The notes under the pieces: model-generated
Told to the model about the DNA's origin: nothing
The model's database searches: none
Seen by the model: the letters and a program-made list of their open reading frames with translations, nothing else
NCBI RefSeq assembly: GCF_022201045.2
Contig: NC_068557.1
Coordinates: forward strand, 31,659,501-31,723,500
DNA length: 64,000 nucleotides
Reading direction: 5' to 3'
Origin: Citrus sinensis
Taxonomy: Eukaryota > Streptophyta > Magnoliopsida > Sapindales > Rutaceae
Shown: in pieces, positions 51,522 to 63,097 of the stretch
How positions within the stretch are numbered: position 1 is the stretch's first letter
Layout: every line of letters begins with the position of its first letter
Program-made: the position numbers and the translations under genes

Positions 51522-53183
51522 TATATTTTAGGATATACTTGATCCCGGACTTGGAGTCAAACTACATGGATAATCAACCATAGTCTAAACTTGCCGAGGA
51601 AGTGAAAAGCAAATAAAAGATTGGACATAAGGACATTAGAAAATGGTTTTATATCCACTGGAGTTGAACACCATATATGTGATTACAGAGCGGTAAATGC
51701 TTGTAGGTGAACTTATTCCAGAAATAACAGATCAGCTAGATCAGATTTGTGTTGTCACGGTGCAAATCTTGAAAGCTAGTGCCAATCAGGTAATCCCCAA
51801 CTTGTGTGAACCATCAAGATCTGAAGTTTTTGTTATTTTCATATTAAACTATAGCTAACAAACAGATTACTAGGTGATTGTTCTATCTCGACCACTGGTG
51901 TGGGAAACCCTTCCAAGTAGAACTGAGTAAACTCTGCAAACCTGCATGCTAAGTTAAATTTATGCTCGATTTATTTCCTTAGAACACTTCTTGAATTCTT
52001 CCTGCCAACATCCTCATCATCTTCATGTTCAAATGCTTGAATTGGGAAGGATGGGACGGGCCACTAGAGGCCTTAAAGTTGATCTTTCTGGAAGAAGGAT
52101 CTTCGATGAATACATCGGAAATGCCGGTCCAAATGAATACCTTTTTACCCTCAATGCAAGTTGCATTTCTCGAGTAACTTTCCCCACAATTTTGGTTCCA
52201 TAGGGGACTATCCGGTTAATGGGCTTAATATTTGTGCTGCTCCTGCTTCTTACACTTTCCTCAAATAAAACCCAAATGATCTGTAATAGCCAAACAATGC
52301 CATGGTTGGAAAGGGATGACTCCCAAGAATTTCACAAGCTTCTTGCTTACAGAGAGCTTCACAATGGTAAATCTTAGCTTCATCACTGTTACTTTCAATT
52401 AGTTAAGCCGCTATGTTAGTGTATGAGCGGATATCGATGGGTAGTTATAGACTTCATTTGTGGTTGTTTGGTGAGCAAGTTATTGGATGAAACTTGTAAT
52501 GAGGTGTGGTTTACAAATGTGTTTAACTGCACTTGCATGAGTGCATTTGTGGTTGCGTTGGGAACTACTTGTATTTGATCACTCTTTACGCGACTGCTTG
52601 CATGTTTCTTCAATTAAATTTACATCTTTTGTATTATCACGACAGATTTATCAAGAAGACACATAGCAAGTGATTAATATTATGAATTGCGAGGGAACAC
52701 TCACAAACTGAAACAAATAAAACAATGCTTCGAATCCTACGGCATCGGCCTTTGCTTATTTTGTTTTACGTAACCTTGGTTTTTCACATCATGCTTATCA
52801 GTTATCAATTGTCGAGGTCAAATGTTGCCGAGAAGCCACTAGGTGCCTGAAGCGTGGTATATCAGGAACGATGGCCCAAATAAAAACATCATCTTGTTCT
52901 TGGTACCCACTATATTTTTTCATGCGACATTTCTTATCTGTGCTCTAAATTGGGCGTCATACAACACTTGTCTTTTCGCAGAGTCCTAAGTTTTTTTTTT
53001 AAAAAAAAAAATTAAAAAGATTAAAAATCGCTGATTGAATTTTCCATTAATTTGTTGATTTGTTTGAATAATGAATTAATGAGACCGCAGCATATATTCA
53101 CATTCCGAATTTTGCTGCCATTTCACGCCAGGAAACCAGCCTTGGATTCTCTCGTCAAAGTTGACAACAGACGCTAATCAGTT

Positions 53184-53239
53184 ACTTAACAAGCAAAGTC
53201 TTTTTTTTTTTTTTTTTGAGAAGACTTAACAAGCAAAGT
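53184..53239. mobile_element. Poly-T (poly-A) retroposition scar with 16-bp target duplication
   Basis: ACTTAACAAGCAAAGT occurs exactly at 53184-53199 and 53224-53239. Between them is a 24-base insert: C, seventeen T, then GAGAAG. Read on the minus strand the insert is a six-base stub followed by a poly-A tail. Perfect 16-bp direct repeats around a poly-A tail fit target-primed reverse transcription with near-total 5' truncation. Confidence 0.7.
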
Positions 53240-53403
53240 TAAGTGGCCAATGTACATAGAAATATATTTCTCTTCCTTCCTAAGAAACCCAATACATAAA
53301 ATTACTAAAATCTAACGTAACATCTGTTAGGGAAAGTTAAGTGACCAATATACATAGAAATATATTTCTCTTCCTTTATAAGAAACCCAATATATATGCA
53401 TAA
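53238..53403. repeat. 98-bp-period tandem duplication
   Basis: Copies start at about 53238 and 53336. They share TACATAGAAATATATTTCTC and AAGAAACCCAATA. Substitutions and a small insertion separate them. The left copy directly follows the poly-T scar. Confidence 0.75.
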
Positions 53404-53612
53404 GATTAAAAAATAAAACATCTGAAATCTAAAATTTATGACAGTTTGAATATCTGACGTTCAATTAATTTATAATTCATAACAAAAATCAACATGTCTA
53501 AATAAAGGATATCATAAAACATTTATTTAGAGAATCCCATCCCGATAGAGCCGGCGAGAACAATACTAACACGAACACACGACACATGTAACCAAATAAA
53601 CTGCTGCCAGTG

Positions 53613-54047
53613 CTAATTCTCATCGAGCTCAAAGGCGGAGATAGGAAACGACCGAGCGAGCCCAGTAGAATTAGCAAAGGTGATTTTCTTGGAATCCGGA
53701 GCGTCAGTATAGATATCAGAAATTGAAACCCAGATCAAGAGCTCCTTACTTTTGACTCCAGTGAGTCTACGCATCCGACGGTCCTCAACAAAACCCGTCA
53801 CTTCCGTATCGTACGACACATTCCTTCCGATGGAGCGGAACTTGTGCTCCGTCCGCTTCTTCTGCTTCAACCAAACGAACCCAGTAGCGCGATTATAACC
53901 CACCTCAACGAGGTCGTTCAAGGGGAGAAGCCCTTTCGGGAGGTTGATTTCGGCCAAAAGCTCGTGAGATTTTTGCTTGCAAATGGACTCCCCATGATAG
54001 ATCTCTGCTCCCTCTTGGTTGTTTGCTATCAGTTGCTGTTGCGCCAT
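53613..54047 (-). CDS. DUF538 family protein
   Basis: Intronless 144-residue protein. The DUF538 signatures are LLAEINLPKGLLPLNDLVEVGYNRATGFVWLKQ near 32-64 (here cited in outline: LPKGLLPL and TGFVWLKQ) and the strand-rich half ending ISAFELDEN. There is no signal peptide, which separates it from the secreted DUF538 members; the compact fold is lipocalin/BPI-like. Biochemical function is unsettled, though members respond to stress and have been described as chlorophyll- or lipid-binding. I start at the ATG at 54047; the frame stays open upstream through the CTTT microsatellite but has no other ATG. A good TATA box lies 76-85 bp upstream. In Arabidopsis a DUF538 gene sits between TOD1 and KAT1, as here. 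Confidence 0.9.
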   Translation of the reverse strand: MAQQQLIANNQEGAEIYHGESICKQKSHELLAEINLPKGLLPLNDLVEVGYNRATGFVWLKQKKRTEHKFRSIGRNVSYDTEVTGFVEDRRMRRLTGVKSKELLIWVSISDIYTDAPDSKKITFANSTGLARSFPISAFELDEN

Positions 54048-54054
54048 TTTCTTA

Positions 54055-54079
54055 CTTTCTTTCTTTCTTTCTTTCTTTC
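54055..54079. repeat. (CTTT)6 microsatellite in the DUF538 leader
   Basis: Six CTTT units lie 8 bases upstream of the DUF538 ATG, so the mRNA leader has a (GAAA)n run. Confidence 0.85.
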
Positions 54080-54122
54080 GTTCTTCTTCTGTCTTTGTGA
54101 AATCATGAGACAAATTGGGTAT

Positions 54123-54132
54123 GTATTTATAG
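54123..54132 (-). promoter_or_regulatory. TATA box of the DUF538 gene
   Basis: The minus strand reads CTATAAATAC, a near-ideal plant TATA box, 76-85 bp before the ATG. Confidence 0.6.
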
Positions 54133-55638
54133 TATAAATTTCATGCTCTTTCGAAAGTACCAAAATGGGCTTGTAGACAGTTATTATTCCCCCCTTTTTT
54201 TTCTCTCTCTCTCTCTCTCTACACAACCCGAAGGCTTGAACGTCATTTAATTAATTGTTTTAGTTGTTTCGGTGCCTACCACGGTACCGCCCAACTCTCA
54301 CCTCTATGTAATGTAATGCATGTGCGCGTTCCATTTCGGCGAACAAATTCAACCTTTTAAACAAGAATTGGATTTTTATTTTTTTGTATACGCAACTATT
54401 TTAAAGAGAATTCTTTCGGTCATTCCAATTTCTTGAAATAAAAATTGAGGCAATAGGGAGGGGTGGGTGAACTATCTGTATGAGAATGAGACTGCTCGTA
54501 TTTACATATCCAATAAAATCCATGGGTTGATGCGTGCTGAAATTGATTAAATAGAGATTAAAATAATATTGTAGATGAAGATGTATAAATGAAATTTGTA
54601 ATTTGGGTGAGATCGGTGTTGGTGCTGGGTGGTGATAGTTGAGTGATGATGGACAAAGACAAACATACGTGGCATGATGCTGTTGGCTCTTGCATTAATG
54701 ACATATGACAGTAGTAGATAGTTCCGCCATTGGCTGATGGAAATGCGCAGCACAAGAGGCGTGAGTGAACAAAAATTATATATATTCACATTGAAAGGTG
54801 CCAATGTGAGAGGTGCATGATCTTTCTCACACCATATTTCAAGGATGACATGTGAAGCAAGCTTCTTTTGCTCATACACATACATATGTAGTTTGTTTGC
54901 ATTATGTAGATGCCTAACTTATATTACTAACAAATTCTGATCAGGTCCTTAAAATATGGACCATAGCTTTTAAGTGCTAGATGGCCTATATGATCTGAAA
55001 ATACACATTAAAAGAAAAAATAAAAACTATTTTCTTGGTAGAATTTAGATACTTAAATTTGAACCTATTTCTAAATATTTAAAAGTAAATAACCCTCATC
55101 AACACACACAGACTACTCAAACTCGAAGCCACTAGCCGATCAGACGGCTCGTATTTATCTCTTTCATTCTTAGACCAAATACACTTTTTTTCAACTAAGA
55201 GCATCTCCAAAAAGCTCTATTAATTTTACTCTTTAAATATATATTTGTTTACCCATATGATAAAAATGAGAATGAACCTATTTCCAAATATTTAAATTTG
55301 AATCTATTTCTAAATATTTAAAAGTAAATAACCCTCATCAATACACACATGTTACCCAAACTCAAAGCCACTGGCCGATCAGACGGCTCGTATTTGTGTC
55401 TTGCATCCTCAGACCAAATACCCTTTTCTTCAAATAATATGCTTGCTTTGCTCTGCTGTTTAATCAAGCAAAGAATTATACTAAAAAGAACAATTTCCTG
55501 CCAACCTGTTATCGTTCATTTGTTTGTCAGCTTTTCTCCTCTCTTGTGAAAAGTTCGCTAGATAGATTTTCTTTCTTTCTTTCTTTCTTTGCTTTTCTAT
55601 TTGTAACTTTTAGTCAGAGACAAAGTCAATAACGGGAT
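54133..55638. other. Spacer between the DUF538 promoter and TOD1-like copy 1
   Basis: It holds a TC microsatellite near 54203-54221, AT-rich sequence, two ~130-bp repeats (listed separately) and a (CTTT)5 run at 55571-55590. Overlapping minus-strand frames around 54547-54885 show no recognisable protein. The right end should be the 3' untranslated region of the first TOD1-like gene. Confidence 0.5.
55062..55430. repeat. Two ~130-bp direct repeats, 239 bp apart
   Basis: The left copy spans about 55062-55190 and the right copy about 55301-55430. They share TTTAAAAGTAAATAACCCTC, CCGATCAGACGGCTCGTATT and AGACCAAATAC. About one position in eight differs. The 110 bases between them are AT-rich and unrelated. 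Confidence 0.8.
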
Positions 55639-58573
55639 TTAACTACCCCACATTTTCAAAAGATAATTCTGGCAACTGCTACAGCTGCTGCCATTAATAA
55701 ACAACAATTCATGGCTTGCCCTTTTGGTTCCTTTGCCGTTGCTGGCCTTAGATCCTTCTTCATTGGCACCGATCCCAACTCTTTTAAGACTGTGCCTATA
55801 CTCAACGGCAATATCCTCAAACACTTGCTCCTCAAACATGTTCAATTTGAGCTTGGGGCTCATGTTATCTCTCACGTATGCAAAAGCCAGTTGGTCTCTT
55901 GGATTAAATGCTTCCAATTCACTGAACATAAGGCATGAAAATAGATTGCTCCTCAGTCCATGCTTCCTCAGTATTAGAGCACTATCTGGTACATCTGCCG
56001 ATACATATTATTAAAAACACCCATCATTTTCATTTTTAATTGCACGGCTAAGACAATTCAAAATTTTTTTAAACGAATTAGGTTACATATCAATAATTGA
56101 TCACCTGCCACATGCATGCAATATAAAATAAACAATGAGATGCATTTGCTTGCGGTTGCAGATCCCAAACAAAATGAAGTTCACGCATATATGCATGCAA
56201 GAAACTTAGACACTCAATTCGATATTTTGAAAAACTGCGACGTATACACGATAAAAGCGCAATATGCTCTATGGACCAACATCAATTATTAAAACGTTTA
56301 AACGTTTATTTGTCCTTCAAGGACCACAATTCACTTTATGTACAATACAAGGCATGTTATGTTATCCCACACACTACGGCTAGGTGTATTAGGTGGAGCA
56401 GTGAAGTTCGGTCTAGTCTACTTAACTTTAATAAAAGAAAAATAATGGAACTCTATTATACTGCAAGAAATTAGTGATGCTGAAGCTGAAATGCTATTCT
56501 CGTTCTAGCTGCTTGGCTATGCTGGGCTTAAAATATTTCACCTCTAGACTCCAGTTGCTTCCCCTACAAATCACTGACTTCAAAATTAATAATAGACCTT
56601 TCAATGGTCAATCTATGCCGAGTCCACTTACCTTCGCTCAAATAAAAAGTTACCCAGTAACTTGATGAATACTCAGTTCCTTTACACAGAGAAAAGAGTA
56701 CCTCGATGACGAATGGGCTAAAAGATGTGTTTTGAAGAAACTTCAACACTAATTAAGCAGCACTGGGCAGTCATCATTGACTTGCTAAAGCACATCAATG
56801 AATTGGCATTATGTAAAGTTTCTATTGTCAATTACGGGGGTGACTTTATCCCTAACAAGGGATTCTGTGTGTCTTCATATGCCACGGAAACAGATATGAA
56901 ATGATAGCATTTCATCTTGATTTTAACACTTCTTGGAAAACAAATCACTTGGAAGTATGAATTAATTAAATTTAGTTACCTGAGGGATAGGGCAGTTTAT
57001 TGGAACTCCATGGCTGCAATCCATTCTCACAATATGTCTCCATTTGCATCAGCAATGCATTGACATCTCGCCATTTCTTCCACCTTGCAGTTGCCATAGC
57101 TTCTTCCATAGTATGAATAAAAAATGGATGTTTCGATATTGCCATATCCACGTTCTCCGAGACAACAAGTGCATGGATCAACAGCAATGGATCAGCCGTT
57201 AGCTGCAACTTTGCGTCTACCCAAATGCTGAACTTTGAGTTTGGGAATAATCTATGAACCAAGTATTTAGGTATCACTCCATTCATAGCTGGATTCTCAT
57301 ACAAATTCTTGCTTGAAACTTTTACAATTCTCCAAGCGCCGATTTTAAATTCGTTGGATTTTTCATATATTAAATGGTGATGTTCGAGCCCTTTGAGGGT
57401 TGTGTCATCCACAAACATGAAGAAACATACAGTTTCTAAGGTTTTGGATCCTAGGCCTCTTGGTTGCCGGATTTTGTCGTGGTTATTGAAAATAGCTGAG
57501 ACTACAACAACGCCATGGCAATTTTCCATTGCAGTCCTATCTGAAACTCATAGATGAATATAGAAGTACAGAGAAAGAAATATATTAGAAAAATTAAAAT
57601 GTAAAAGCTCATTCATGTTTGACTATAAATGAATTTCATAAACAGTTCTTCAAGTGAAAAAGATATGGAAACTATTCATCAAGATCAAGTCATCTCGGTG
57701 GTTGTTCATACTGAACGCAAAAAGATTTCAACAAGTAGAGCAAATAGGAACATTCTTGAAAAAGAAACAATTTGAAACTAACCAGAGTCACTTATAGGAA
57801 ACTTCTTGAAGAACCCACAAGGAAGATCTAAACTGTTATTCTGATGATCAAAATAAGCTATGCTCTTTTTTGTGCCGAAATGTCCACCAAAACTATCAGC
57901 ATTCCCCTGCATATACTTCAAAACCGGCGGAAAAGCTGAAGAATTTCCACATAAGTCTTGGATTTCCTTGAATACCACCTTATAATCTGAAGAGAAACCA
58001 AATTACCAAACAATTCATTATCAAGAAAGAAAAAATGAGGAAAAAGAAACGCAATAATCTTGTTCGGAATAACAAACTAACCCATCACAGAAGAACACAT
58101 TAACATTCATTCAAATTCATAATCAGAAACAAAAACAGAAACTGATTACAACAGGGGAAAAAAAAATTCATCTTAGAATCGTAGTATCAATGGTCAGACT
58201 GATAGTGCCCACTCAGCATTAGCACAAAAAACAACTATGAGAAACTTACAATTAAGTCACCAAAGCTGATAATCTGAGCTCACAATTTCACAGAGAATGA
58301 GATGAGAGAAAAATTAAAACCTGAGAAGAGGACTGAAGATGAGCAAGAAGAGCGGCGAGCAGGGAGAGCGTACTTGTGCTCTCCATAAGAATGAGGATAC
58401 GTGAATAAGGGAGTCTGAATTGGATCAAAGGGTGGGTCCTTGAAGCCGCATTGCGAAGGAGAGAGAGAATTACGAAGAGCAAAAAACAGAGTAGAGGCGA
58501 GATAAAGCAGAGAGAAACAGAGGAGTTTTGATTGGAAGAGCAGAGGAATTTTGCAAGGAGTTGTCTTCCCCAT
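55639..58573 (-). CDS. TOD1: TOD1/MUCI70-like DUF616 protein, tandem copy 1
   Basis: Four exons, in order 58321-58573, 57783-57986, 56980-57540 and 55639-55994, total 1374 bases and 457 residues. All introns are phase 1. Residues ~15-32 form a single signal anchor (KLLCFSLLYLASTLFFAL), as in a type II Golgi protein. The DUF616 domain includes NGVV-type VVVVSAIF, DKIRQPRGLGSKT, FFMFVDD, IPKYLVHRLFPNSKFSIWVD and the DAKLQL block with Asp261 and Lys263, then ALILRKHGL and RDQLAFAYVRD. Arabidopsis TOD1 (turgor regulation defect 1) was reported as a Golgi alkaline ceramidase controlling turgor in pollen tubes and guard cells. The fold, shared with MUCI70, looks glycosyltransferase-like, so the reaction is debatable. 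It is the downstream member of a head-to-tail pair; copy 2 starts at 62569. Sequence and splice sites are intact. Confidence 0.88.
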
Positions 58574-59394
58574 AAAGATTCACCGTTTTCATGAGTTTCC
58601 TCAACTTTCATCCCTTTTCATGTATATCAATCTTATCATATCACGTGTCGTTTTCAAAGCTTTGGTTTCTTCACTTTTTCCTGTTTGTTTCGGTTACAGT
58701 CTAATGAGCCGTACGCTTTAAGATTTTACATGACGACCGAATACAATATATATCGTTTTGACCGAATACAATATATATATTTTTTTTACTTTCCCGCATC
58801 CAGTTGTAAACCAGTAAGTTGTAACAGTAAATTTTCAATAGAGGCTTTCCTAAAAATCCAATTAATTAAATAATGACATGTAATGTACTTTTGATTGTAC
58901 ACTAAAATTTCCCTATATTCCTTTTTTTTTAAAAAAAAAAAAATTTCCTCCTTTTGATCAAAACTTGATTCCAACTGGATGGAAATTGGAAACCGAGAGT
59001 CATAAATGGACGGTAGCAGTGGCCAGTGGGGGAAATATAATGAAACAGGACAATAAAATTAGCTCGCTTCAGCCTATTTACAGTAGGGCAGCAGAATCAA
59101 AGCTAAAACATATGCTGTGTTCGTGTCTTCTAGCAACTAGTGGAGCCAAAATAAAACAAAAATAAATGACAACTAGTCTTCAAAACAATGATCACCCACA
59201 GCCACTTAAATTAAACTTAGCATGCCCTTAAACAACTAAACAATGATTAAGAAAACAACTATTCTCTCTGCCTACCTGTCATTTTTGTCAGCTATTCCCT
59301 GTGAAAGTTCGTTGGTTAGTTAGCTTTTGCTTCTTTTTTCTTTTCTTTTTTTTTTCCCTTCTCTCTCTACATAACAGTTAATTCGAGACTAAAA
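58574..59394. other. Spacer between the two TOD1-like genes
   Basis: 821 bp that should carry the copy 1 promoter and the copy 2 3' untranslated region. It contains T/A homopolymer runs near 58921-58943 and an AT-rich stretch. No further gene is seen. Confidence 0.55.
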
Positions 59395-62300
59395 TCATTT
59401 ATGGGCTTCATCCCACACTTCTGAAAGATAATTCTGGCACCTGCTACAACAGCTGCTATTAACAATCAAATCGCTCCTCGCCCTTTTGGTCCTTTGGGTT
59501 GTGTAACTTTCTTCATCCCTGATACTGCTCCGAACTCTTTTCAGATTGTGCCTGTATTCTGCAGCTATCTGCTCAAGTACCTCCTCCTCGAACATGTTCA
59601 ATTTGAGCTTGGGGCTCATCAAGTCTCTCACATATGCGAAAGGCAGTTGGTCTCTCGGATTAAATGCTTCCAACTCATTGTACAAAAGGCAGGAGAATAG
59701 ATTGTTGCTCAGTCCATGCTTCCTCAGGATTATAGCAGTATTTGGAACATCTGCTAACACATAGATTAACATCATCACTTTCATTTTTAATTGGAAACTA
59801 GTGCTTGAATAAAGTCATGGATAATTCATCAATCACAAGCAAGATCATTCATGTGCAGATACCAAATCAAATGAATTAATGTATGCAATTGGAGACATTT
59901 CAATTTTAATTTTGATATCATAAGATAAGCAACAATTTGCTTTTGTGAAAGCAATGATTTGGTATTATTTGGTTTTCAAGACCGCAGTCAACTTTGATGT
60001 AGAAGTAGGTGGCGAAGTTGGGTCTATTTTAATTAGAGGAAACAAAAAAAAAAAAAAGATTTAGGGAGGATTCTCTGTCATTTTCTTTTGTCCTGTTTTT
60101 TTGGCAAAAGAACAATGCATGAGGAGAAGGAATATGCTAAAATGCTAAAAAACATGTGCAACTTGAGGTTTGGGCCCTAATTTTTCCCAATTTTATTAGT
60201 TTCACTAATTACTTGTTCAGCACTACTAATACTAAAACTCATTTGTAATTGATGTTCTATTTTAAAAGTAAGTTTTTAGTAAGAACTTAATTTTACTTGA
60301 TCGCTAATGTTTATTGACTGCCCACCTACTTATAATTTACAGCTAGTGATTTTAATCTCAAATGCACCCCAAATATAATAGAAGTAAAATGGAAAGGAAT
60401 ATTAGTATGAGAGGTAGGGGATTACAAGCTCTTCTTCTCCTTCTGATATTACTTCACAGGCACTTGAACCAGCAAGTTCACTCAGTATTTTGCTACCTAA
60501 AGTAATCCCAGCTTCCTAGTTTCGGAACCTAATCAGTATCATATAATAAAGTGCAGCTCATGGATTGATCTCTGAAAATAAACTGAAGAGATGTGCTTTT
60601 ACAGATGATTTTAAAGAAACTTCAATGCTAATGAACCAAGCAGCAATCATTCGCCGGTTAAACAAAGCACATCAATGAGATGGGCACCACTCTTAATACT
60701 CTTCTAATAAAAGACATCATGCATCACTGTAAATGAATTCCCTACTTAATTTAAGTGGACTTGTGATTTTGACCCAAAACTATTGTGAACTTTTAACAGG
60801 TATTGAATTACAAATTTAGGCATACTTCAAACAAAATACATGAAAGAAAAATAGAAAAAAATAAAAAGGAGGTAATTAAATTATCAAATGGAGAACCATG
60901 GGCTTGAAGATTGAACAACTGTAAATACCTGTAGGATAGGGCTTATTGGAACTCCATGGCTGCAACCCATTTTTACAATATGTCTCCATTTGCCTTTGCA
61001 ATGATTCAACATCCCACCATTTCTTCCATCTTGCAGTTGCCATAGCTTCTTCCATTGTATGAATAAAAAATGGATGTTTCGGTATTGCCATATCAACATT
61101 CTCCGCCACAACAAGTGTATGAATCAACAACAATGGATCTACCATTAGCTGCAACTGCGCATTTATCCAAATGCTGTACTTCGAATTTGGAAATAGTCTA
61201 TGAACTAAGTATTTAGGTATCACTACATTCTTTGCTGGATTAGAATATAAGTTTTTCCTCGAAACTTTAACAATTCTCCATGCACCTATTTTATAATCAA
61301 GGACTTTTCTCGGAATTAATTGGTGATATCGAAATCCTTTGAGGGTTACATCATCTATAAACATGAAGAAACATACATTGTCTAGGGTTTTGGATCCAAG
61401 GCCTTTTGGTTGCCGGATTTTGTCATGGTCATCGAAGATAGCTGATACTACAACAACTCCATTGCAATTTTCCATTTCAATTCGATCTGGAAAACACCAA
61501 AAAAGCATATTAGAATAAACTATGTAAACATAAAGTCATCTATGTGCTTTTCTATATCCAACAACTTAAAAAACAGTGCAACAAACGAAGGAAAAAGCAA
61601 TTATTGATGATTGATAAGTATAGAACTAACCAGAATTACTAATGGGAAACTTCTTGAAGAACCCACAAGGTAGCTCCTCACTGTCATTGGAATGATTAAA
61701 ATATGAAAGTCTCCTATTTGTACTAAAAGTCCCACCGAAAGTATCACCATCCTCCATCATATACCTCAAATTCGGGGCAAAAGCTGAAAAATTCCTACAC
61801 AAATTCTGGATCTCCTCCAACACTGGCCAATAATCTAATCACAAAAAATAATAATTAAACAACCGATCCATTATGAAGCAATCAAAAGCACTTATAGTTC
61901 AAGCACATAGAATACGCACTGGGAAGGTATTTCAAGCCTTAATTTCAAGCTTAAGTTTTTAGGTGAAGTAATATCATGGTCAAGTTTGATCCTTATGTCA
62001 AATTCCCCAATACTAACTTTATTGGCTAAATAAATATTATATTAATTCACACAGAGGGAAGTGGGTCGCCTTGTACACGACACATGCAAACGTATTTTGA
62101 AAAAAACAAAGAGAAAAGAAAAAGCCAAATTCAAGTGTGTGATCACAGAGACCAAAAACGAGCCATAATTATACATGTATAACATGCAAACTACTCATAA
62201 TTGAAAAAAAGGAAAATCGAAGCCCCATTATCTAACAATCAATGGGCAACAGTAATTCAATACATGAATCATAAAATATAATCCCATTTACGTGAAATAA

Positions 62301-62569
62301 CAAAAGAAACGAAAACCTGAGAAGTAAACAGGAGAGGAGCAAGAGGAGCGGTGAGTGGGGAAAGCGTGGTTGTGCTCTCCGTAGGTAGAAGGATAAGAAA
62401 AGAGAGGGGCCTGGATTGGATCAAAGGGCGATGATCTGAAGAGGCATTTCGTTGGAGACAAAGCGTTGTAAAGAGCAAGAAACATAACGCTGAAGAGATA
62501 CAACAATGACGTACATAACAGCTTCGATTGGCACAGGGGTGGCGTTCTGTACTGCGCGTATTTCCCCAT
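59395..62569 (-). CDS. TOD1/MUCI70-like DUF616 protein, tandem copy 2
   Basis: Four exons, in order 62317-62569, 61631-61834, 60929-61486 and 59395-59750, total 1371 bases and 456 residues. Exon lengths equal those of copy 1 except one codon fewer in exon 3 and the intron phases are identical, so this is a tandem duplicate. The signal anchor (KLLCTSLLYLFSVMFLAL) and most DUF616 blocks remain: VVVVSAIFDDHDK, FFMFIDD, IPKYLVHRLFPNSKYSIW and RDQLPFAYVRD. Exons 2-4 are roughly three quarters identical to copy 1 by eye, while exon 1 after the anchor is much more diverged. Notably the block that reads DAKLQL in copy 1 is NAQLQL here, so Asn261 and Gln263 replace Asp and Lys. Frame and splice sites are intact, so the gene is probably expressed, but its activity may differ. 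Confidence 0.86.
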
Positions 62570-63097
62570 ATATTATCTATCATTTCCATAACTCACTCCC
62601 TTTTCACCTCCTCAGATCTCATTCTCATCATCATTTCTTCCTCTAATTTTTCCTTTCCTTCTGTTTCTGTTAACAGCAAGATCGTACGGCCACGAGGACA
62701 GCCTTCAGTATCTGTTTATTTCCGAGTTCACGTCCATCAAAGCTGTTATGGTCTCTACTACCTAAATGCCCTATCTAAGATATCTTTACTTGTATCTATC
62801 TATTATGATTGAAAACACGACACTTATATTTGTCACGTCTATTGATCATATGTATATTTTTTCTTTCAATTACGGATTTTCCTTTTTTAATCCAATACGC
62901 TTTGCATCATATTTCTCTCATAATGATACAATTTCATTTATAAGGGAATTAAATAATTTATAACTGAGGTTACTGCTTGCTGCATTCTCCTACCTCTAAT
63001 ACGCCCATGTATCTTCAATGCATTATTAATATTGATTGAGCAGCTGATATATTTACATGAATAGCGACGAACAATCTTATATAAATCATTAATATAT
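62570..63097. other. Upstream flank of TOD1-like copy 2
   Basis: Promoter-side sequence of the second TOD1-like gene, pyrimidine-rich near 62590-62670, then AT-rich. No other gene recognised. Confidence 0.5.

Larger units (their letters stand above)
51522..53612. other. Spacer between nMAT1 and the DUF538 gene
   Basis: The first part is nMAT1 3' untranslated sequence. A 70-codon frame at 51991-52203 has no motif I recognise. The right part carries a poly-T retroposition scar (53184-53239), an adjacent 98-bp-period duplication (53238-53403), and the 3' flank of the DUF538 gene. Confidence 0.5.

Noticed and set aside
51991-52203. 70-codon frame downstream of nMAT1
   Set aside because: It contains a protein-like stretch (GLKVDLSGRRIFDEYIG) but matches no family I know, and it lies in the likely 3' flank of nMAT1. 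Left uncalled.
54048-54113. Longer N-terminus for the DUF538 protein
   Set aside because: The frame is open upstream but has no ATG there. The added residues would come from the CTTT microsatellite (Lys/Glu run). The ATG at 54047 is preferred.
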